A model generated the notes under the pieces. The model ran no database searches. It was not told where the DNA came from and saw only the letters and a program-made list of their open reading frames with translations. This document shows, in pieces, positions 11,985 to 21,226 of a DNA stretch of 64,000 bases. Both the position numbers and the translations under genes were made by a program. Source of the DNA: Leuconostoc gasicomitatum LMG 18811 (lineage in GTDB: Bacteria > Bacillota > Bacilli > Lactobacillales > Lactobacillaceae); NCBI RefSeq assembly GCF_000196855.1, contig NC_014319.1, positions 1,798,001 through 1,862,000 on the forward strand, in the 5' to 3' direction. Numbering within the stretch: the first letter of the stretch is position 1; each line of letters starts with the position of its first letter.

Positions 11985-12050
11985 TGTATTTAAATAAAAA
12001 CAGAATTTATGATTTTTTGCCAAATAAATCACTGTTTTATGCCTCAGCAT

Positions 12051-13562
12051 TTACATTTTTTCTTCTAGCACAACATCCGGATACTTATCATGGAACCAAT
12101 TCATAGCGAATTTGTTTTCAAACAAGAACACAGGTTGATCATAGCGATCTTTTACTAATAAATTACGACTAGAAGCCATTTTTTCATCTAATTGATCTGG
12201 TGAAACCCATCGCGCTACTTTTGAACCAATTTGTTCAAATTGAATTTCAACATTGTATTCATTTTCCATACGGAATTGGAACACTTCAAACTGCAATTGA
12301 CCTACAGCACCAATAATGTACTCACTTCCTTGCCAAGACTTGTAGAGCTGAATCGTTCCTTCCTGCACTAACTGTTCAATCCCTTTGTGATATGATTTTT
12401 GTTTCATCACATCTTTAGCAATCACGCGATTAAATAATTCGGGTGTAAATGTGGGTAGATCCGGAAATTGCACCGCTTTTTTACCAGCGTAAATTGTATC
12501 ACCAATTTGAAAATTACCAGTATCATAAACGCCAATAATGTCACCTGGCACTGCCGTTTGAACATTTTCACGTTCTTCCGCCATAAACTGAGTTACATTT
12601 GATAATTTCAATTTTTTATTGTTTCTTCGTAGTACGACATCCATTCCACGATTAAACTCACCAGAGACAATACGGACAAACGCAATACGGTCACGATGAC
12701 GCGGATCCATATTCGCCTGAATTTTAAATACAAAACCAGTAAATTGTGACTGATCTGGCGTAATTATTTCGCCATCATTTGTTTTAGTAGCAGCAGGTGC
12801 TGGCGCATAGATTAAATATTCACGTAAGAATTCTGTTACACCAAAATTAACCAATGCGGATCCAAAAAAGACAGGTGTTAATTGACCGTGTGCAATTGCT
12901 TCTTGATCAAAGGCATTCCCAGCGTCTCGTAAAAGTTCCACCTCATCCATTGTTTCTGCAACAATTTCTGGATGTGCAGTTGCTTTTTTAAATGGGACCA
13001 TTGCGTTTTTTTGTAAATCATAAATGCCTTGCAATATTTGCCCTGAACCAACCGGCCAGTTCATTGGATAAGCTTGAATACCCAAAATTGCTTCCAATTC
13101 ATCCAGCAGATCTAGAGCTGGTCTGGCATCACGATCAATTTTGTTGAAAAATGTGAAAACAGGTATACCGCGTTGCGCAACAATTTCAAACAATTTTTTA
13201 GTTTGTGGTTCAATACCTTTGGCAGCATCAACAACCATGACAACTGAATCAACAGCCATCAGCGTACGATAAGTATCTTCCGAAAAATCTTCATGCCCAG
13301 GCGTATCCAAGATATTAATACGTTTACCATCATAATCAAACTGTAAAACAGAAGAAGTCACTGAAATACCACGTTGCTGTTCTATCGCCATCCAATCAGA
13401 TGAGGCTAATTTATGTGACCCACGGCCTTTGACTGTCCCAGCTTCACGAATAACACCACCATGTAGTAATAGTTGTTCTGTTAAGGTAGTTTTACCGGCA
13501 TCTGGATGCGAAATAATAGCAAAAGTTCGGCGATTTTTTAATTGTTCTTGAAAGTTTTCCAT
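12051..13562 (-). CDS. prfC: Peptide chain release factor 3
   Basis: The 503-residue GTPase recycles RF1/RF2 from the ribosome. The G1 motif is SHPDAGKTT, the switch region carries [25 protein letters not shown]3 is DTPGHEDF and G4 is FNKIDRD. Domain 2/3 ([30 protein letters not shown]) is typical of RF3 rather than EF-G. Length is slightly short of the enterobacterial protein but usual for Gram-positives. It is monocistronic between the ghost unit and the carbonic anhydrase gene. Confidence 0.95.
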   Translation of the reverse strand: MENFQEQLKNRRTFAIISHPDAGKTTLTEQLLLHGGVIREAGTVKGRGSHKLASSDWMAIEQQRGISVTSSVLQFDYDGKRINILDTPGHEDFSEDTYRTLMAVDSVVMVVDAAKGIEPQTKKLFEIVAQRGIPVFTFFNKIDRDARPALDLLDELEAILGIQAYPMNWPVGSGQILQGIYDLQKNAMVPFKKATAHPEIVAETMDEVELLRDAGNAFDQEAIAHGQLTPVFFGSALVNFGVTEFLREYLIYAPAPAATKTNDGEIITPDQSQFTGFVFKIQANMDPRHRDRIAFVRIVSGEFNRGMDVVLRRNNKKLKLSNVTQFMAEERENVQTAVPGDIIGVYDTGNFQIGDTIYAGKKAVQFPDLPTFTPELFNRVIAKDVMKQKSYHKGIEQLVQEGTIQLYKSWQGSEYIIGAVGQLQFEVFQFRMENEYNVEIQFEQIGSKVARWVSPDQLDEKMASSRNLLVKDRYDQPVFLFENKFAMNWFHDKYPDVVLEEKM

Positions 13563-13610
13563 AATCTTTAGTTTACCTGATATGGCAATGTATCACAACA
13601 AAAAAATGAA

Positions 13611-14237
13611 TCATTCTGTGACTCGAACTGATAGCACATCACGACCAGCAATATCCTGCACATCGCGATAGTTATCAGGATAATGTTCATGTATGACTGA
13701 TAAGTCATCTTTCCCAACTGAAATTGTTTCTTTTAGTATCACCCAAATAACGTCTTGACCAAGAGGTGGCGTTGTCAGAGAACCAATATAACTATAATAT
13801 GAATGGTTTTTAGGCAACCAATCAGCCAATATTTTTGCATCTATTGTATCCGAAAATACATCTTGAATATGTGTATTAATTGGTTCATTTGACACATCGC
13901 CAAATATAGCCAAAACTAAAATGTGGCCTTCACGTCGATATACAAAATGAATTTCGACATCATGACGTATGCCGTCAACAGTATGTTCAGCGCCATCATG
14001 AAAATGAAAACGTTCTAATGACCACATCTCTCCTGCAATCATTAATTCACCAGAAACTAAAAATTGCTCGCCTACGATGCGATCATCATATTGTGTCTGC
14101 CCATTAAAAGTGAGCACTAAATCAGACGATTTATGGACAGGATATGTGTCTTCACTATTAATTGCAATGGGTGATTGTAGCGGCGTGTCCCCTGCTTCAC
14201 GCCAATCCTCTTGTTGACTGTAATCTAAGTGTTTCAT
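13611..14237 (-). CDS. Alpha-type carbonic anhydrase, cytoplasmic
   Basis: The enzyme interconverts CO2 and bicarbonate. The zinc-binding pattern FHFH...H is present in RFHFHDGAEHTVDG followed by VEIHFVY, and the C-terminal SYIGSLTTPPLGQDVIW block matches the alpha family (PPC of relatives is replaced by PPL). Bacterial alpha enzymes are often secreted; this one has no signal peptide, so it should act in the cytosol, perhaps supplying bicarbonate for carboxylations. The ATG at 14237 was chosen because GAGG lies 5 bases upstream; an earlier start at 14255 lacks support. Confidence 0.9.
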   Translation of the reverse strand: MKHLDYSQQEDWREAGDTPLQSPIAINSEDTYPVHKSSDLVLTFNGQTQYDDRIVGEQFLVSGELMIAGEMWSLERFHFHDGAEHTVDGIRHDVEIHFVYRREGHILVLAIFGDVSNEPINTHIQDVFSDTIDAKILADWLPKNHSYYSYIGSLTTPPLGQDVIWVILKETISVGKDDLSVIHEHYPDNYRDVQDIAGRDVLSVRVTE

Positions 14238-14372
14238 ATGATCCTCGCAAAACATTTATTTTATATTGTATCAAATTTAGACCCGAACATTACTAATTTC
14301 AATAAAACGCGTCCACTTGTCCATCATTATCCTGTATAATAAAAATAAGATTGAGAAAGAAAAGTGACTATA

Positions 14373-15044
14373 ATGCAACTTGTAACTGCTTCTGAAATGC
14401 AAAAAATTGATACCTATACTGTTAACACGATTGGTATGCCTCAAGATGTACTCATTGAACGGGCAGCCCTATCAGTAATCGACGTCATTGGTGCCGGCCA
14501 TTTTAATTTAGAACACATTTTAGTGTTAGCTGGACTTGGTAACAATGGTGCTGATGGCGTTGCCATCACGAGACTCTTATACGCACAAGGTTTCAATGTT
14601 TCTTTACAATTTGTTGGTAATGTCTCGCGCGCCAAAGAAAGTGTCCAGCGTCAATTGGCTATCATTGAAAAATATGGTCTTGTTCGATCTGAAAAAAGTG
14701 ACTTTAACGAAGCGACACTCATCATTGATGCTATTTTTGGTACAGGATTGAACAATCTACTGCCCGAAGGATTGCAAAAAATGATCAAAGCTGCTAATCA
14801 CATCGAAAAAACAGTCATTGCCATTGATACACCCACGGGCATTGACGCAACAACTGGCGAAGTCCGCGGTGCAGCATTAAAAGCACATACGACTGTCACA
14901 TTTGGCTATAATAAGATTGGCTTAACGCGACGCGTTGGTGGCTATTTATCTGGTAATGTAATTGTGAAAGATATTGGTTTATTAACACCACCAGATTTTT
15001 CGTTTTCAGATACAGAAGAAAATCATTCGACTAAAGATGTTTAA
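14373..15044 (+). CDS. nnrE: NAD(P)H-hydrate epimerase (YjeF N-terminal domain)
   Basis: The 223-residue protein repairs damaged nicotinamide cofactors by epimerising R- to S-NAD(P)HX. It starts MQLVTASEMQKIDTYT, has the LAGLGNNGADGVAITRLL nucleotide loop and the IDTPTGIDATTG motif with the metal-binding Asp. The ATG at 14373 was chosen over a GTG at 14364 by family start. Only the epimerase domain is present; the dehydratase would be elsewhere. It is convergent with uppP and shares a very long terminator with it. Confidence 0.9.
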   Translation: MQLVTASEMQKIDTYTVNTIGMPQDVLIERAALSVIDVIGAGHFNLEHILVLAGLGNNGADGVAITRLLYAQGFNVSLQFVGNVSRAKESVQRQLAIIEKYGLVRSEKSDFNEATLIIDAIFGTGLNNLLPEGLQKMIKAANHIEKTVIAIDTPTGIDATTGEVRGAALKAHTTVTFGYNKIGLTRRVGGYLSGNVIVKDIGLLTPPDFSFSDTEENHSTKDV

Positions 15045-15045
15045 T

Positions 15046-15107
15046 AAATGTTCAAAAATAAAATGTTGTCATCTAACCAGATGACAACATTTTATTTTTG
15101 AACATTT
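15046..15107. terminator. Bidirectional terminator, 29-bp perfect stem
   Basis: Arms 15046-15074 and 15079-15107 are exact reverse complements around a 4-base loop (AACC), with A/T runs at both ends. It serves nnrE (plus) and uppP (minus). Confidence 0.9.
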
Positions 15108-15116
15108 ACAACACTT

Positions 15117-15962
15117 TTATTTAACAAAGCCAGCAAAACCAAGTAGCAAGAAGATAGCACCAATTGCAATACGATACCAACCAAAAATCTTAAAGTCGTT
15201 ATTTTGAATGTAACGCATCATAACTTTAATAGCAAAGAGTGCAACAATCCATGATACGACAAAGCCAACTAGCATCACAATGCTTTGCATACCTGTAAAT
15301 CTGCCACCGTGCAATAGAAATGTCCCAACCTTTAAAATTGTCACGCCAAACATAACTGGGATAGACAAGAAGAACGAGAATTCTGCCGCTACGAATCGTG
15401 AGGCACCTAGGATAACCGCACCAAGAATTGTAGCTCCTGAACGTGATGTTCCAGGAACTAAGGACAACACTTGAAACAGACCAATGAACAATGCCAGTTT
15501 GAATGTTATTTTATTAAGACTCGTAATTTTTGGTGCAATGTTCTTTTGACGATTTTCGATCCAAATAAAAGCAATACCATAGATGATTAGGGTTGCGGAA
15601 ACAACCCGGAAATTAAGAAGATGTGCATCCATAAAATCATTGAATAAGAAACCAAATATCACTGCCGGAATGACACCAACAACAACTTTGATCCACAATC
15701 GCCAGGTTTGAAAACGTTCCTTTGACGTCTTTTTTTGTGAAAATGGGTTTAACCGATTAAAGTAGAGTTGAATAACCGCAAAAATGGCCCCAAGCTGAAT
15801 GGCGTAATCAAAAACCGCTGTAAAACTATTCGTCCAAACGTTGCCGCTAGGTATCCTCATCAAAGCCTCTGCCAGAATGATGTGTCCAGTAGACGATACT
15901 GGTAAGAATTCGGTAATGCCTTCGACGATACCAATAATAATTGATTTTAATATATCTAACAT
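15117..15962 (-). CDS. uppP: Undecaprenyl-diphosphatase
   Basis: The 281-residue membrane enzyme recycles the cell-wall lipid carrier and can give bacitracin tolerance. The two catalytic signatures are present: GIVEGITEFLPVSSTGH near residue 10 and LVPGTSRSGATILGA near residue 167. About eight membrane helices. ATG at 15962. Confidence 0.96.
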   Translation of the reverse strand: MLDILKSIIIGIVEGITEFLPVSSTGHIILAEALMRIPSGNVWTNSFTAVFDYAIQLGAIFAVIQLYFNRLNPFSQKKTSKERFQTWRLWIKVVVGVIPAVIFGFLFNDFMDAHLLNFRVVSATLIIYGIAFIWIENRQKNIAPKITSLNKITFKLALFIGLFQVLSLVPGTSRSGATILGAVILGASRFVAAEFSFFLSIPVMFGVTILKVGTFLLHGGRFTGMQSIVMLVGFVVSWIVALFAIKVMMRYIQNNDFKIFGWYRIAIGAIFLLLGFAGFVK

Positions 15963-16095
15963 ATGCTATAGCTTATGTGAGCAGTCATCAGGCTTATTTA
16001 GCCTAGAAAGCGTCACGTTTCCTTCCAATTTAACTCCCTTTATTCTATACTATATTGCAACGTTGTGCCACAATTCGCTGGTTTTCAAAAAAGTA

Positions 16096-16124
16096 TTGTA
16101 ATTTAAAAATTCACATGGTATTAT
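16096..16124 (+). promoter_or_regulatory. Promoter of tRNA-Lys
   Basis: TTGTAA (16096-16101), 17 bases, TATTAT (16119-16124), ending 27 bases before the tRNA. Confidence 0.65.
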
Positions 16125-16151
16125 ATTATATGTTGTAAAAAATAATTGTTT

Positions 16152-16224
16152 GGACAGCTAGCTCAGTTGGTAGAGCAACGGACTCTTAATCCGTGGGTCC
16201 AGGGTTCGAGCCCCTGGCTGTCCA
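16152..16224 (+). tRNA. tRNA-Lys (anticodon CTT)
   Basis: A complete cloverleaf: acceptor GGACAGC / GCTGTCC, D-arm GCTC/GAGC, anticodon loop CTCTTAA with anticodon CTT, T-arm CAGGG TTCGAGC CCCTG, discriminator A. No CCA is encoded. It reads AAG codons. Confidence 0.97.
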
Positions 16225-16231
16225 CTAAGTT

Positions 16232-16257
16232 AAACCAGTAGAAATACTGGTTTTTTT
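16232..16257 (+). terminator. Terminator of tRNA-Lys
   Basis: AAACCAGTA / TACTGGTTT (9 bp, GAAA loop) followed by a T-run, 8 bases after the tRNA. Confidence 0.85.
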
Positions 16258-16275
16258 AATGTCTATATCGCACAA

Positions 16276-16305
16276 AAATAACCGAAGCAACTGCCTCGGT
16301 TATTT
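16276..16305 (-). terminator. Terminator of hemolysin III-like gene
   Basis: AAATAACCGA / TCGGTTATTT (10 bp) immediately past the stop codon of the minus-strand gene, with T-rich 3' side on that strand. Confidence 0.75.
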
Positions 16306-16307
16306 GT

Positions 16308-16946
16308 TTATAAACTAATATATATACTGGCAAACATTAAACCCGCACCAACTAAGACAAACACATGCCAATAGACATGTCCCATTGGAATTTTTGGTAC
16401 CAGATAAAAAATAGTGCCCGCAGAATATGTCAGTCCTCCAGCGACTAAGAGCCAGAAAGCAACTGGAGACAAGATACCCCACAAAACTGGCATCGCTAAG
16501 ACGATTAGCCAGCCCATGACCATGTAAATTGTGACAGATACCCACGGCCAACGACCGACAAAAAATAAATCATAGGCAAATCCCGCTATCGTCATCGTGA
16601 GAATTGCGCCCCAAATTGCCCAGCCTTGCCACCCTTTAATCAGCAACCAAGTGTATGGCGTGTAACTTCCTAAAATAACCAAATAAATACCAGCGTGATC
16701 AAAAAACTGAAATAATTTAGCAGCACGTGTAAATATCAGAGAATGAAAAAGTGTTGAAGCGAGTAAAAAGAAGCCAATTGTACTAATATATATCACAATG
16801 GCTGTCATTTCAAAAGCTGTTACAGGTCGTCTTAACACATGAAAAATCAAGGCAATACCAGCTATTACAGCTAAGAAAAATCCTAATCCATGCGTTACAG
16901 CGTTTAAAACCTCGTATGTAATTTGATAACGTTTAGATCGTTGCAT
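16308..16946 (-). CDS. Hemolysin III / TrhA family membrane protein
   Basis: The 212-residue protein with seven predicted membrane helices belongs to the YqfA/PAQR family: EVLNAVTHGLGFFLAV at the start, LASTLFHSL and FFDHAGIYLVILGSYTPY in the middle, and HVYWHVFVLVGA at the end carry the conserved Ser/His/Asp residues thought to bind metal. Some relatives influence membrane fluidity; true haemolysis is not implied. Confidence 0.88.
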   Translation of the reverse strand: MQRSKRYQITYEVLNAVTHGLGFFLAVIAGIALIFHVLRRPVTAFEMTAIVIYISTIGFFLLASTLFHSLIFTRAAKLFQFFDHAGIYLVILGSYTPYTWLLIKGWQGWAIWGAILTMTIAGFAYDLFFVGRWPWVSVTIYMVMGWLIVLAMPVLWGILSPVAFWLLVAGGLTYSAGTIFYLVPKIPMGHVYWHVFVLVGAGLMFASIYISL

Positions 16947-17057
16947 TTAGTTGTCCCCATAAATCAATTTATTGTTAATATTATAACATGATTCCCTGTT
17001 TTATTAATCATAAAAACCCCATAACTTTTTCAGCTATAGGGTTATTGATTGCGGATT

Positions 17058-17939
17058 TTAAATAAGTGTCTCCCAATCACGAGCCCATATGAGCCCCATA
17101 GCACCATCACCAGTGTGCACACCAATATAAGCACCAATTACACCACGTTCAAACTTAACTGTTGGATAATCATGTTGTAATTCCTTCAACCACTTATCCC
17201 CCAATTTAGCATCATTTCCATCTACCACAATGACTCGAACTGGAAAATCAACTTGCATTAAGTATTGATCAAGTGCTGTCTTAATTTCTTTTAGCGCACC
17301 ACTCATTTTACGTGCCTTACCAACAGCACCTATTTTGCCTTCATCTTGAATATCCATCGACAAAATAGGCTTAATGTTAAGCAAACCACCGACTAACGCT
17401 GCGCCACGTGACAAACGACCAGTACGTTGTAAGTGTGAGATATCATTAACTACAAAACGCACATCAAATGTTTTTTGTAAAGTTTCTAACGCTATTATGA
17501 TATCGTCTAATGTTTTGCCGTTTTCTGCCATGACTGCTGCCATGACCGATTGCATACCAGATCCCATCACCGCAAACTTGGAATCCCACACACGCACATC
17601 TGACAGCCCATCATAGGATCCTGCTACAAGATTTGCTGTCTGATAAGCACCTGATATGCCTGAAGAGATTGGTATAATTAGCGCTTTATCGTAGCCCGAC
17701 GCCTTGGCAACACTTAAAACCTCTTCCCAGTCACCCGGAGCCGGTTGAGACGTTGAAGCCACCATTTTTTTATCTTTCATCATCTTAACTAATTCACCAA
17801 GATCATGAATATCAACTGTTTCTTTATAAACTTCTTCCCCAAAAATAATCGGGTCATTCACTTGGAAAATATGATAGCGATTACGAATTGTCGCTGGTAT
17901 TGCTGATGCTGAATCACTAATTATTGCTATCTTAGACAT
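17058..17939 (-). CDS. DegV family fatty-acid-binding protein
   Basis: The 293-residue protein from MSKIAIISDSASAIP has the family motifs TSQPAPGDW (lipid carboxylate contact), ISSGISGAYQTA and HLQRTGRLSRGAALVGGLLNIKPIL. Relatives (FakB) hand exogenous fatty acids to FakA kinase. ATG at 17939 follows GGAGAG; the upstream extension overlaps crcB and is spurious. It follows the crcB pair by 44 bases and may be cotranscribed with it. Confidence 0.9.
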   Translation of the reverse strand: MSKIAIISDSASAIPATIRNRYHIFQVNDPIIFGEEVYKETVDIHDLGELVKMMKDKKMVASTSQPAPGDWEEVLSVAKASGYDKALIIPISSGISGAYQTANLVAGSYDGLSDVRVWDSKFAVMGSGMQSVMAAVMAENGKTLDDIIIALETLQKTFDVRFVVNDISHLQRTGRLSRGAALVGGLLNIKPILSMDIQDEGKIGAVGKARKMSGALKEIKTALDQYLMQVDFPVRVIVVDGNDAKLGDKWLKELQHDYPTVKFERGVIGAYIGVHTGDGAMGLIWARDWETLI

Positions 17940-17983
17940 TGTTTTTTCTCTCCAGAATGAACGCATCATGAATTGCGTTCTCG

Positions 17984-18334
17984 TTAAGCCATTGTACCAA
18001 ATATGTTGACTATGATAACACCCATATAAAAGCAAAGCATACCACCAATTAATTGTATCATTAGATATCTCAATTGCTTATTAAACGGCAATTGAGCGCT
18101 TTGCACCATCATCGTACTAAACGTTGTAAACCCGCCTAATAATCCCACAGACCAAAATCCGTTCAAAGCTGACAGCTGTCCACTAGCAAACACGATTCCC
18201 ATGCCAAGAGCACCGACCGAATTAATGATCAAAATTGCTGTAAAATATGATGATTGCACTGGCCAAATCATAATAATTACGTATCGCAGCATGGCGCCAA
18301 GCGCTGCACCAACAAAGACTGATAATAAAGTCAT
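17984..18334 (-). CDS. crcB2: Fluoride channel protein, second subunit of the pair
   Basis: The 116-residue, four-helix Fluc/CrcB protein carries GAALGAMLRYVI near the start and GLLGGFTTFSTMMVQ, the signature with the fluoride-lining Phe residues and the central Na+ site. Its ATG overlaps the stop of the preceding crcB gene (ATGA), so the two are translationally coupled and probably form a heterodimeric channel. Confidence 0.93.
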   Translation of the reverse strand: MTLLSVFVGAALGAMLRYVIIMIWPVQSSYFTAILIINSVGALGMGIVFASGQLSALNGFWSVGLLGGFTTFSTMMVQSAQLPFNKQLRYLMIQLIGGMLCFYMGVIIVNIFGTMA

Positions 18335-18729
18335 TTAATTACCTCATCGAATTGTTTTCCTATTTTTCGGCCAATGTTAACCATGATAATGCCACCAAAA
18401 ATAGTAAAGAAAACATAGCCACCCGCGATAAGATAGTTATGACTCGCTAATTGATTGATTTGTAAAATCATTGCGCTAAATGTTGTAAACCCACCGAGAA
18501 TGCCTGTACCAATAAAAGGTGGCCAAAGTGATAATTGTTTGCTTACTTGCGATATGTAGACGCCAAATATTGCTAGTAATAATGCACCCAACCAATTAAT
18601 AACCATTGTTATGAAGAACATGTGCCCAATTATTGGGATTAAACTCAATATATAGCGCATACTACCACCAATGCCACCGCCTAAACCAACAATTACCAAT
18701 TCAATTAAAAAGTTATGCTGTCTTTCCAT
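18331..18729 (-). CDS. crcB1: Fluoride channel protein, first subunit of the pair
   Basis: The 132-residue protein from ATG 18729 (MERQHNFLIEL) has GGGIGGSMRYILS and GTGILGGFTTFSAMILQ, the same signature as the next gene. A longer TTG start at 18765 was not preferred, although neither has a strong ribosome site. A promoter lies at 18788-18815. No fluoride riboswitch pattern was recognised in the short leader. Confidence 0.9.
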   Translation of the reverse strand: MERQHNFLIELVIVGLGGGIGGSMRYILSLIPIIGHMFFITMVINWLGALLLAIFGVYISQVSKQLSLWPPFIGTGILGGFTTFSAMILQINQLASHNYLIAGGYVFFTIFGGIIMVNIGRKIGKQFDEVIK

Positions 18730-18787
18730 AACTATTATTCTATCAAGTTTAGATATAATGAGCAAAAAAAGAGTTTCACCCTGTCTT

Positions 18788-18815
18788 ATTATAATTAGCT
18801 GCTAATACACTACAA
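18788..18815 (-). promoter_or_regulatory. Promoter of crcB pair
   Basis: On the minus strand TTGTAG (18810-18815), 16 bases, TATAAT (18788-18793); transcription would begin about 50 bases before crcB1. Confidence 0.6.
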
Positions 18816-18916
18816 CGATGAATATTGCTTTTTTATAGTGAGCATGTAACAATTAAAATACTGATTTCATTCGTTTTTCCAGACAAAAACTTACATCAAC
18901 GCTATAGGGGACATCT

Positions 18917-19168
18917 ATGTTTACATATTATATATTACCAACAATTTATATCATATTACTTTTCATCTTCTCATTGCTAAAACCTGTTCGTTTTGCAATC
19001 ACCGCTAATGAGTTTCAAAGCCTCATGATGAAATCATTATTACTGGCACTTCTTGCTATGACTATTGCAGATAGTGGTTTAACACGTTTTTATGGGTTAT
19101 GGTTTAACGTCACATTACTATTTTCAATTGGGCGTGTCATATCACGAATTAAAAAAAATAATGGATAA
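18917..19168 (+). CDS. Small membrane protein, unknown
   Basis: An 83-residue protein with three hydrophobic stretches (residues 3-20, about 40-52 and 60-75) and a basic tail RIKKNNG. A GGGG ribosome site precedes the ATG by about 6 bases and a terminator follows, so it is a believable gene. Not recognised. Confidence 0.6.
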   Translation: MFTYYILPTIYIILLFIFSLLKPVRFAITANEFQSLMMKSLLLALLAMTIADSGLTRFYGLWFNVTLLFSIGRVISRIKKNNG

Positions 19169-19178
19169 CCTATTTTAA

Positions 19179-19226
19179 AAAAATGCATCAATCATGAACC
19201 ATGACGTTCTGAACTGATGCATTTTT
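19179..19226 (+). terminator. Terminator of small membrane protein gene
   Basis: AAAAATGCATCA pairs with TGATGCATTTTT across a loop of about 25 bases that itself holds a short hairpin; a T-run ends the 3' arm. Confidence 0.65.
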
Positions 19227-19337
19227 AATTAATATAAATAGCTAGAACGCCATTAACTATGCTGCGCAATGAATCATTGCTTACTATTTAAACGACATCT
19301 CTCTAGAATGGTAAGTAAGAATTAGGAGGAATTTTTT

Positions 19338-19952
19338 ATGACATTCGGTAATCATTTAAAAAACGTGCGATTGCAAAAAAACTTAACCCAAGATCAAGTG
19401 GCCAAGGATTTTTTTGTGACGCGACAAACAATATCAAGTTGGGAAAATGAAAAAACTTATCCTGATATTACTAACTTAATTAATTTAAGTGACTATTATC
19501 ATATTTCATTAGATACATTATTAAAGGAGGACGCTGGACTTCGTGACCATATTGAGAAAAAAGATGTATCACAAAGTCTCAAGCCAGTAAAAATCAGTTT
19601 ACTAGGTATTGATGTGATTCTAGTATCAATCTTGTTATCAAATTTACTAAATTGGATTCAAATTAACAGTATCGTCATGTCGTTAATTTTGATAATAACT
19701 TCCTTGACAGCTGTGGCACTTAATAATATCAATAAATTCGACGAAACATATCACCTCAACCTGCAACAAGCTTGGCAAAAATATTTATCTGGTGATTATG
19801 GTTTGTTATATACAAGCATTATTCCTATCATATTCATTTTACTAGGTATCATTGTCATCTGTCATGAGAATAGCCTTAGTGGTCTTTACCCGATAATCAT
19901 TGGTTTTGTTATTTTTATCGTGTTAATAATTCGGAAATTAAAAAAGTATTAA
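19338..19952 (+). CDS. XRE-family regulator with membrane domain
   Basis: The 204-residue protein has an N-terminal HTH (residues 5-60, NVRLQKNLTQDQVAKDFFVTRQTISSWENEKTYPDITNLINLSDYYHISLDTLL) and four hydrophobic segments from residue 85 on. This layout is common in lactobacilli as membrane-tethered regulators. AGGAGG precedes the ATG. It stands alone; its target is unknown. Confidence 0.85.
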   Translation: MTFGNHLKNVRLQKNLTQDQVAKDFFVTRQTISSWENEKTYPDITNLINLSDYYHISLDTLLKEDAGLRDHIEKKDVSQSLKPVKISLLGIDVILVSILLSNLLNWIQINSIVMSLILIITSLTAVALNNINKFDETYHLNLQQAWQKYLSGDYGLLYTSIIPIIFILLGIIVICHENSLSGLYPIIIGFVIFIVLIIRKLKKY

Positions 19953-20303
19953 GGGCTATTGGAGCAAGTCAAAAAAGTCCCGCAGTTATCATCCGTATTG
20001 CTTTATTAGGTGATATTTTTTATTTCAATCCTAAATTTTTTTCACATGACTAGTAAACCACCAAACAATCCAGTTAATAAAAAACTAATGACTAAAAATT
20101 ATGAAGTCTCTGCTAAATCACAAGTTTTCCCTACATAGGTGATGTGAAAGTACTTTTCTAGCATTGATATAGTAAAAAGTGATTATACTGCTAAATATAT
20201 AGCAATATAATCACTTTTTATCAGAACAAAAATGTCTATTGACTATCATGAACATCACCCACTAACTGAATAACATAAAAGGTCATCATTTTGTGTTGCA
20301 TGC
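19953..20303. other. Intergenic region with a coding scrap
   Basis: Just after the XRE gene a plus-strand open stretch (about 19952-20053) reads AIGASQKSPAVIIRIALLGD and onward, which looks protein-like but has no start; it may be the decayed end of a permease. A hairpin with a T-run lies at 20174-20219. Nothing else was seen. Confidence 0.3.
20174..20219. terminator. Bidirectional hairpin between XRE gene and SDR gene
   Basis: AAAAAGTGATTATA pairs with TATAATCACTTTTT, extended by TGCT/AGCA with one mismatch. A and T runs on both sides allow termination from either direction. Confidence 0.7.
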
Positions 20304-21125
20304 TTAAATTAATTTTTGAACAATTTTATCGAAAACTTTTGCTGGCAAAATGGTGTGCAAAAACACTGAGAATTTGGCACCATAGCCGACAAGATAGCGG
20401 GCACGTGGCCGTTTGCTTTCAACTGCTTTAACAATAGTGCCGGCAATAACGCTTGGATCGGTTAGTTTATCTGAACTATAAAGTTTATGCATGCGATCTG
20501 CAGCTGCTAAAGCGTGTTCACTATATGCTGTATTTTGCGATGTGTCTCTGAGATGCTCTGCCGCAATAATACCCCAATCCGTTTTAATACCACCCGGCTC
20601 TACCAAGACAACCGCCACGCCAAAAGGCTTAACCTCCATGCGCAACGCATCACTAAAGGCCTCTAAAGCATACTTTGTGGCATGATACCAAGCACCCATA
20701 TATGTCGTCACACGTCCTGCCATTGATGAGATATTAATGATTTTACCAGCATGCTGTTCACGCATATAAGGCATCACTAATTGTACTAACCTTGCTACAC
20801 CAAATAGGTTCGTGTCAAATTGGCGCTTAGCTTCTTCAAGTGTCACATTTTCGATAGCACCATATGAACCGTAACCAGCATTATTAATCAAAACATCAAT
20901 GCGCCCTTCTTGGTCAATAATTTTTTGCACAGCCTGATTGATTGATATTTCGTCAGTCACATCCATTTCAATCGGTGTAATACCCAATACTGACAGCGAC
21001 GCCATTTTTTCAACACGACGCGCCGCCCCATAAACTTTATAATCTAATGATGCTAATAGCTCTGCTGTTTTGTATCCAATACCACTACTAGCACCTGTAA
21101 GTAAAACTATTTTTTTAGTTGTCAT
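20304..21125 (-). CDS. Short-chain dehydrogenase/reductase (SDR)
   Basis: The 273-residue classical SDR has the cofactor loop TGASSGIGYKTAELL (residues 10-24), NNAGYGSYG, and the catalytic Ser...Tyr-x3-Lys in ISSMAGRV...YHATKYALE. The Arg residues after strand 2 (AARRVEKM) suggest NADP(H). Substrate unknown; similar genes are often called oxidoreductases of the retinol dehydrogenase-like group. Confidence 0.88.
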   Translation of the reverse strand: MTTKKIVLLTGASSGIGYKTAELLASLDYKVYGAARRVEKMASLSVLGITPIEMDVTDEISINQAVQKIIDQEGRIDVLINNAGYGSYGAIENVTLEEAKRQFDTNLFGVARLVQLVMPYMREQHAGKIINISSMAGRVTTYMGAWYHATKYALEAFSDALRMEVKPFGVAVVLVEPGGIKTDWGIIAAEHLRDTSQNTAYSEHALAAADRMHKLYSSDKLTDPSVIAGTIVKAVESKRPRARYLVGYGAKFSVFLHTILPAKVFDKIVQKLI

Positions 21126-21226
21126 TGTTCTTACTTGTCCTTCACTATGAATGACCCCATTTTATCATATCATGATGACTAACGTACGCTTGACATGTTT
21201 GGCAATAGTTTTATTGATAACACAAC

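Noticed and set aside
18730-18900. Fluoride riboswitch upstream of the crcB pair
   Set aside because: The leader after the predicted promoter is only about 50 bases and lacks the conserved fluoride-riboswitch sequence.
19952-20053. Permease-like scrap AIGASQKSPAVIIRIALLGD as a gene
   Set aside because: No start codon, no ribosome site, and too short to assign; mentioned only in the intergenic entry.
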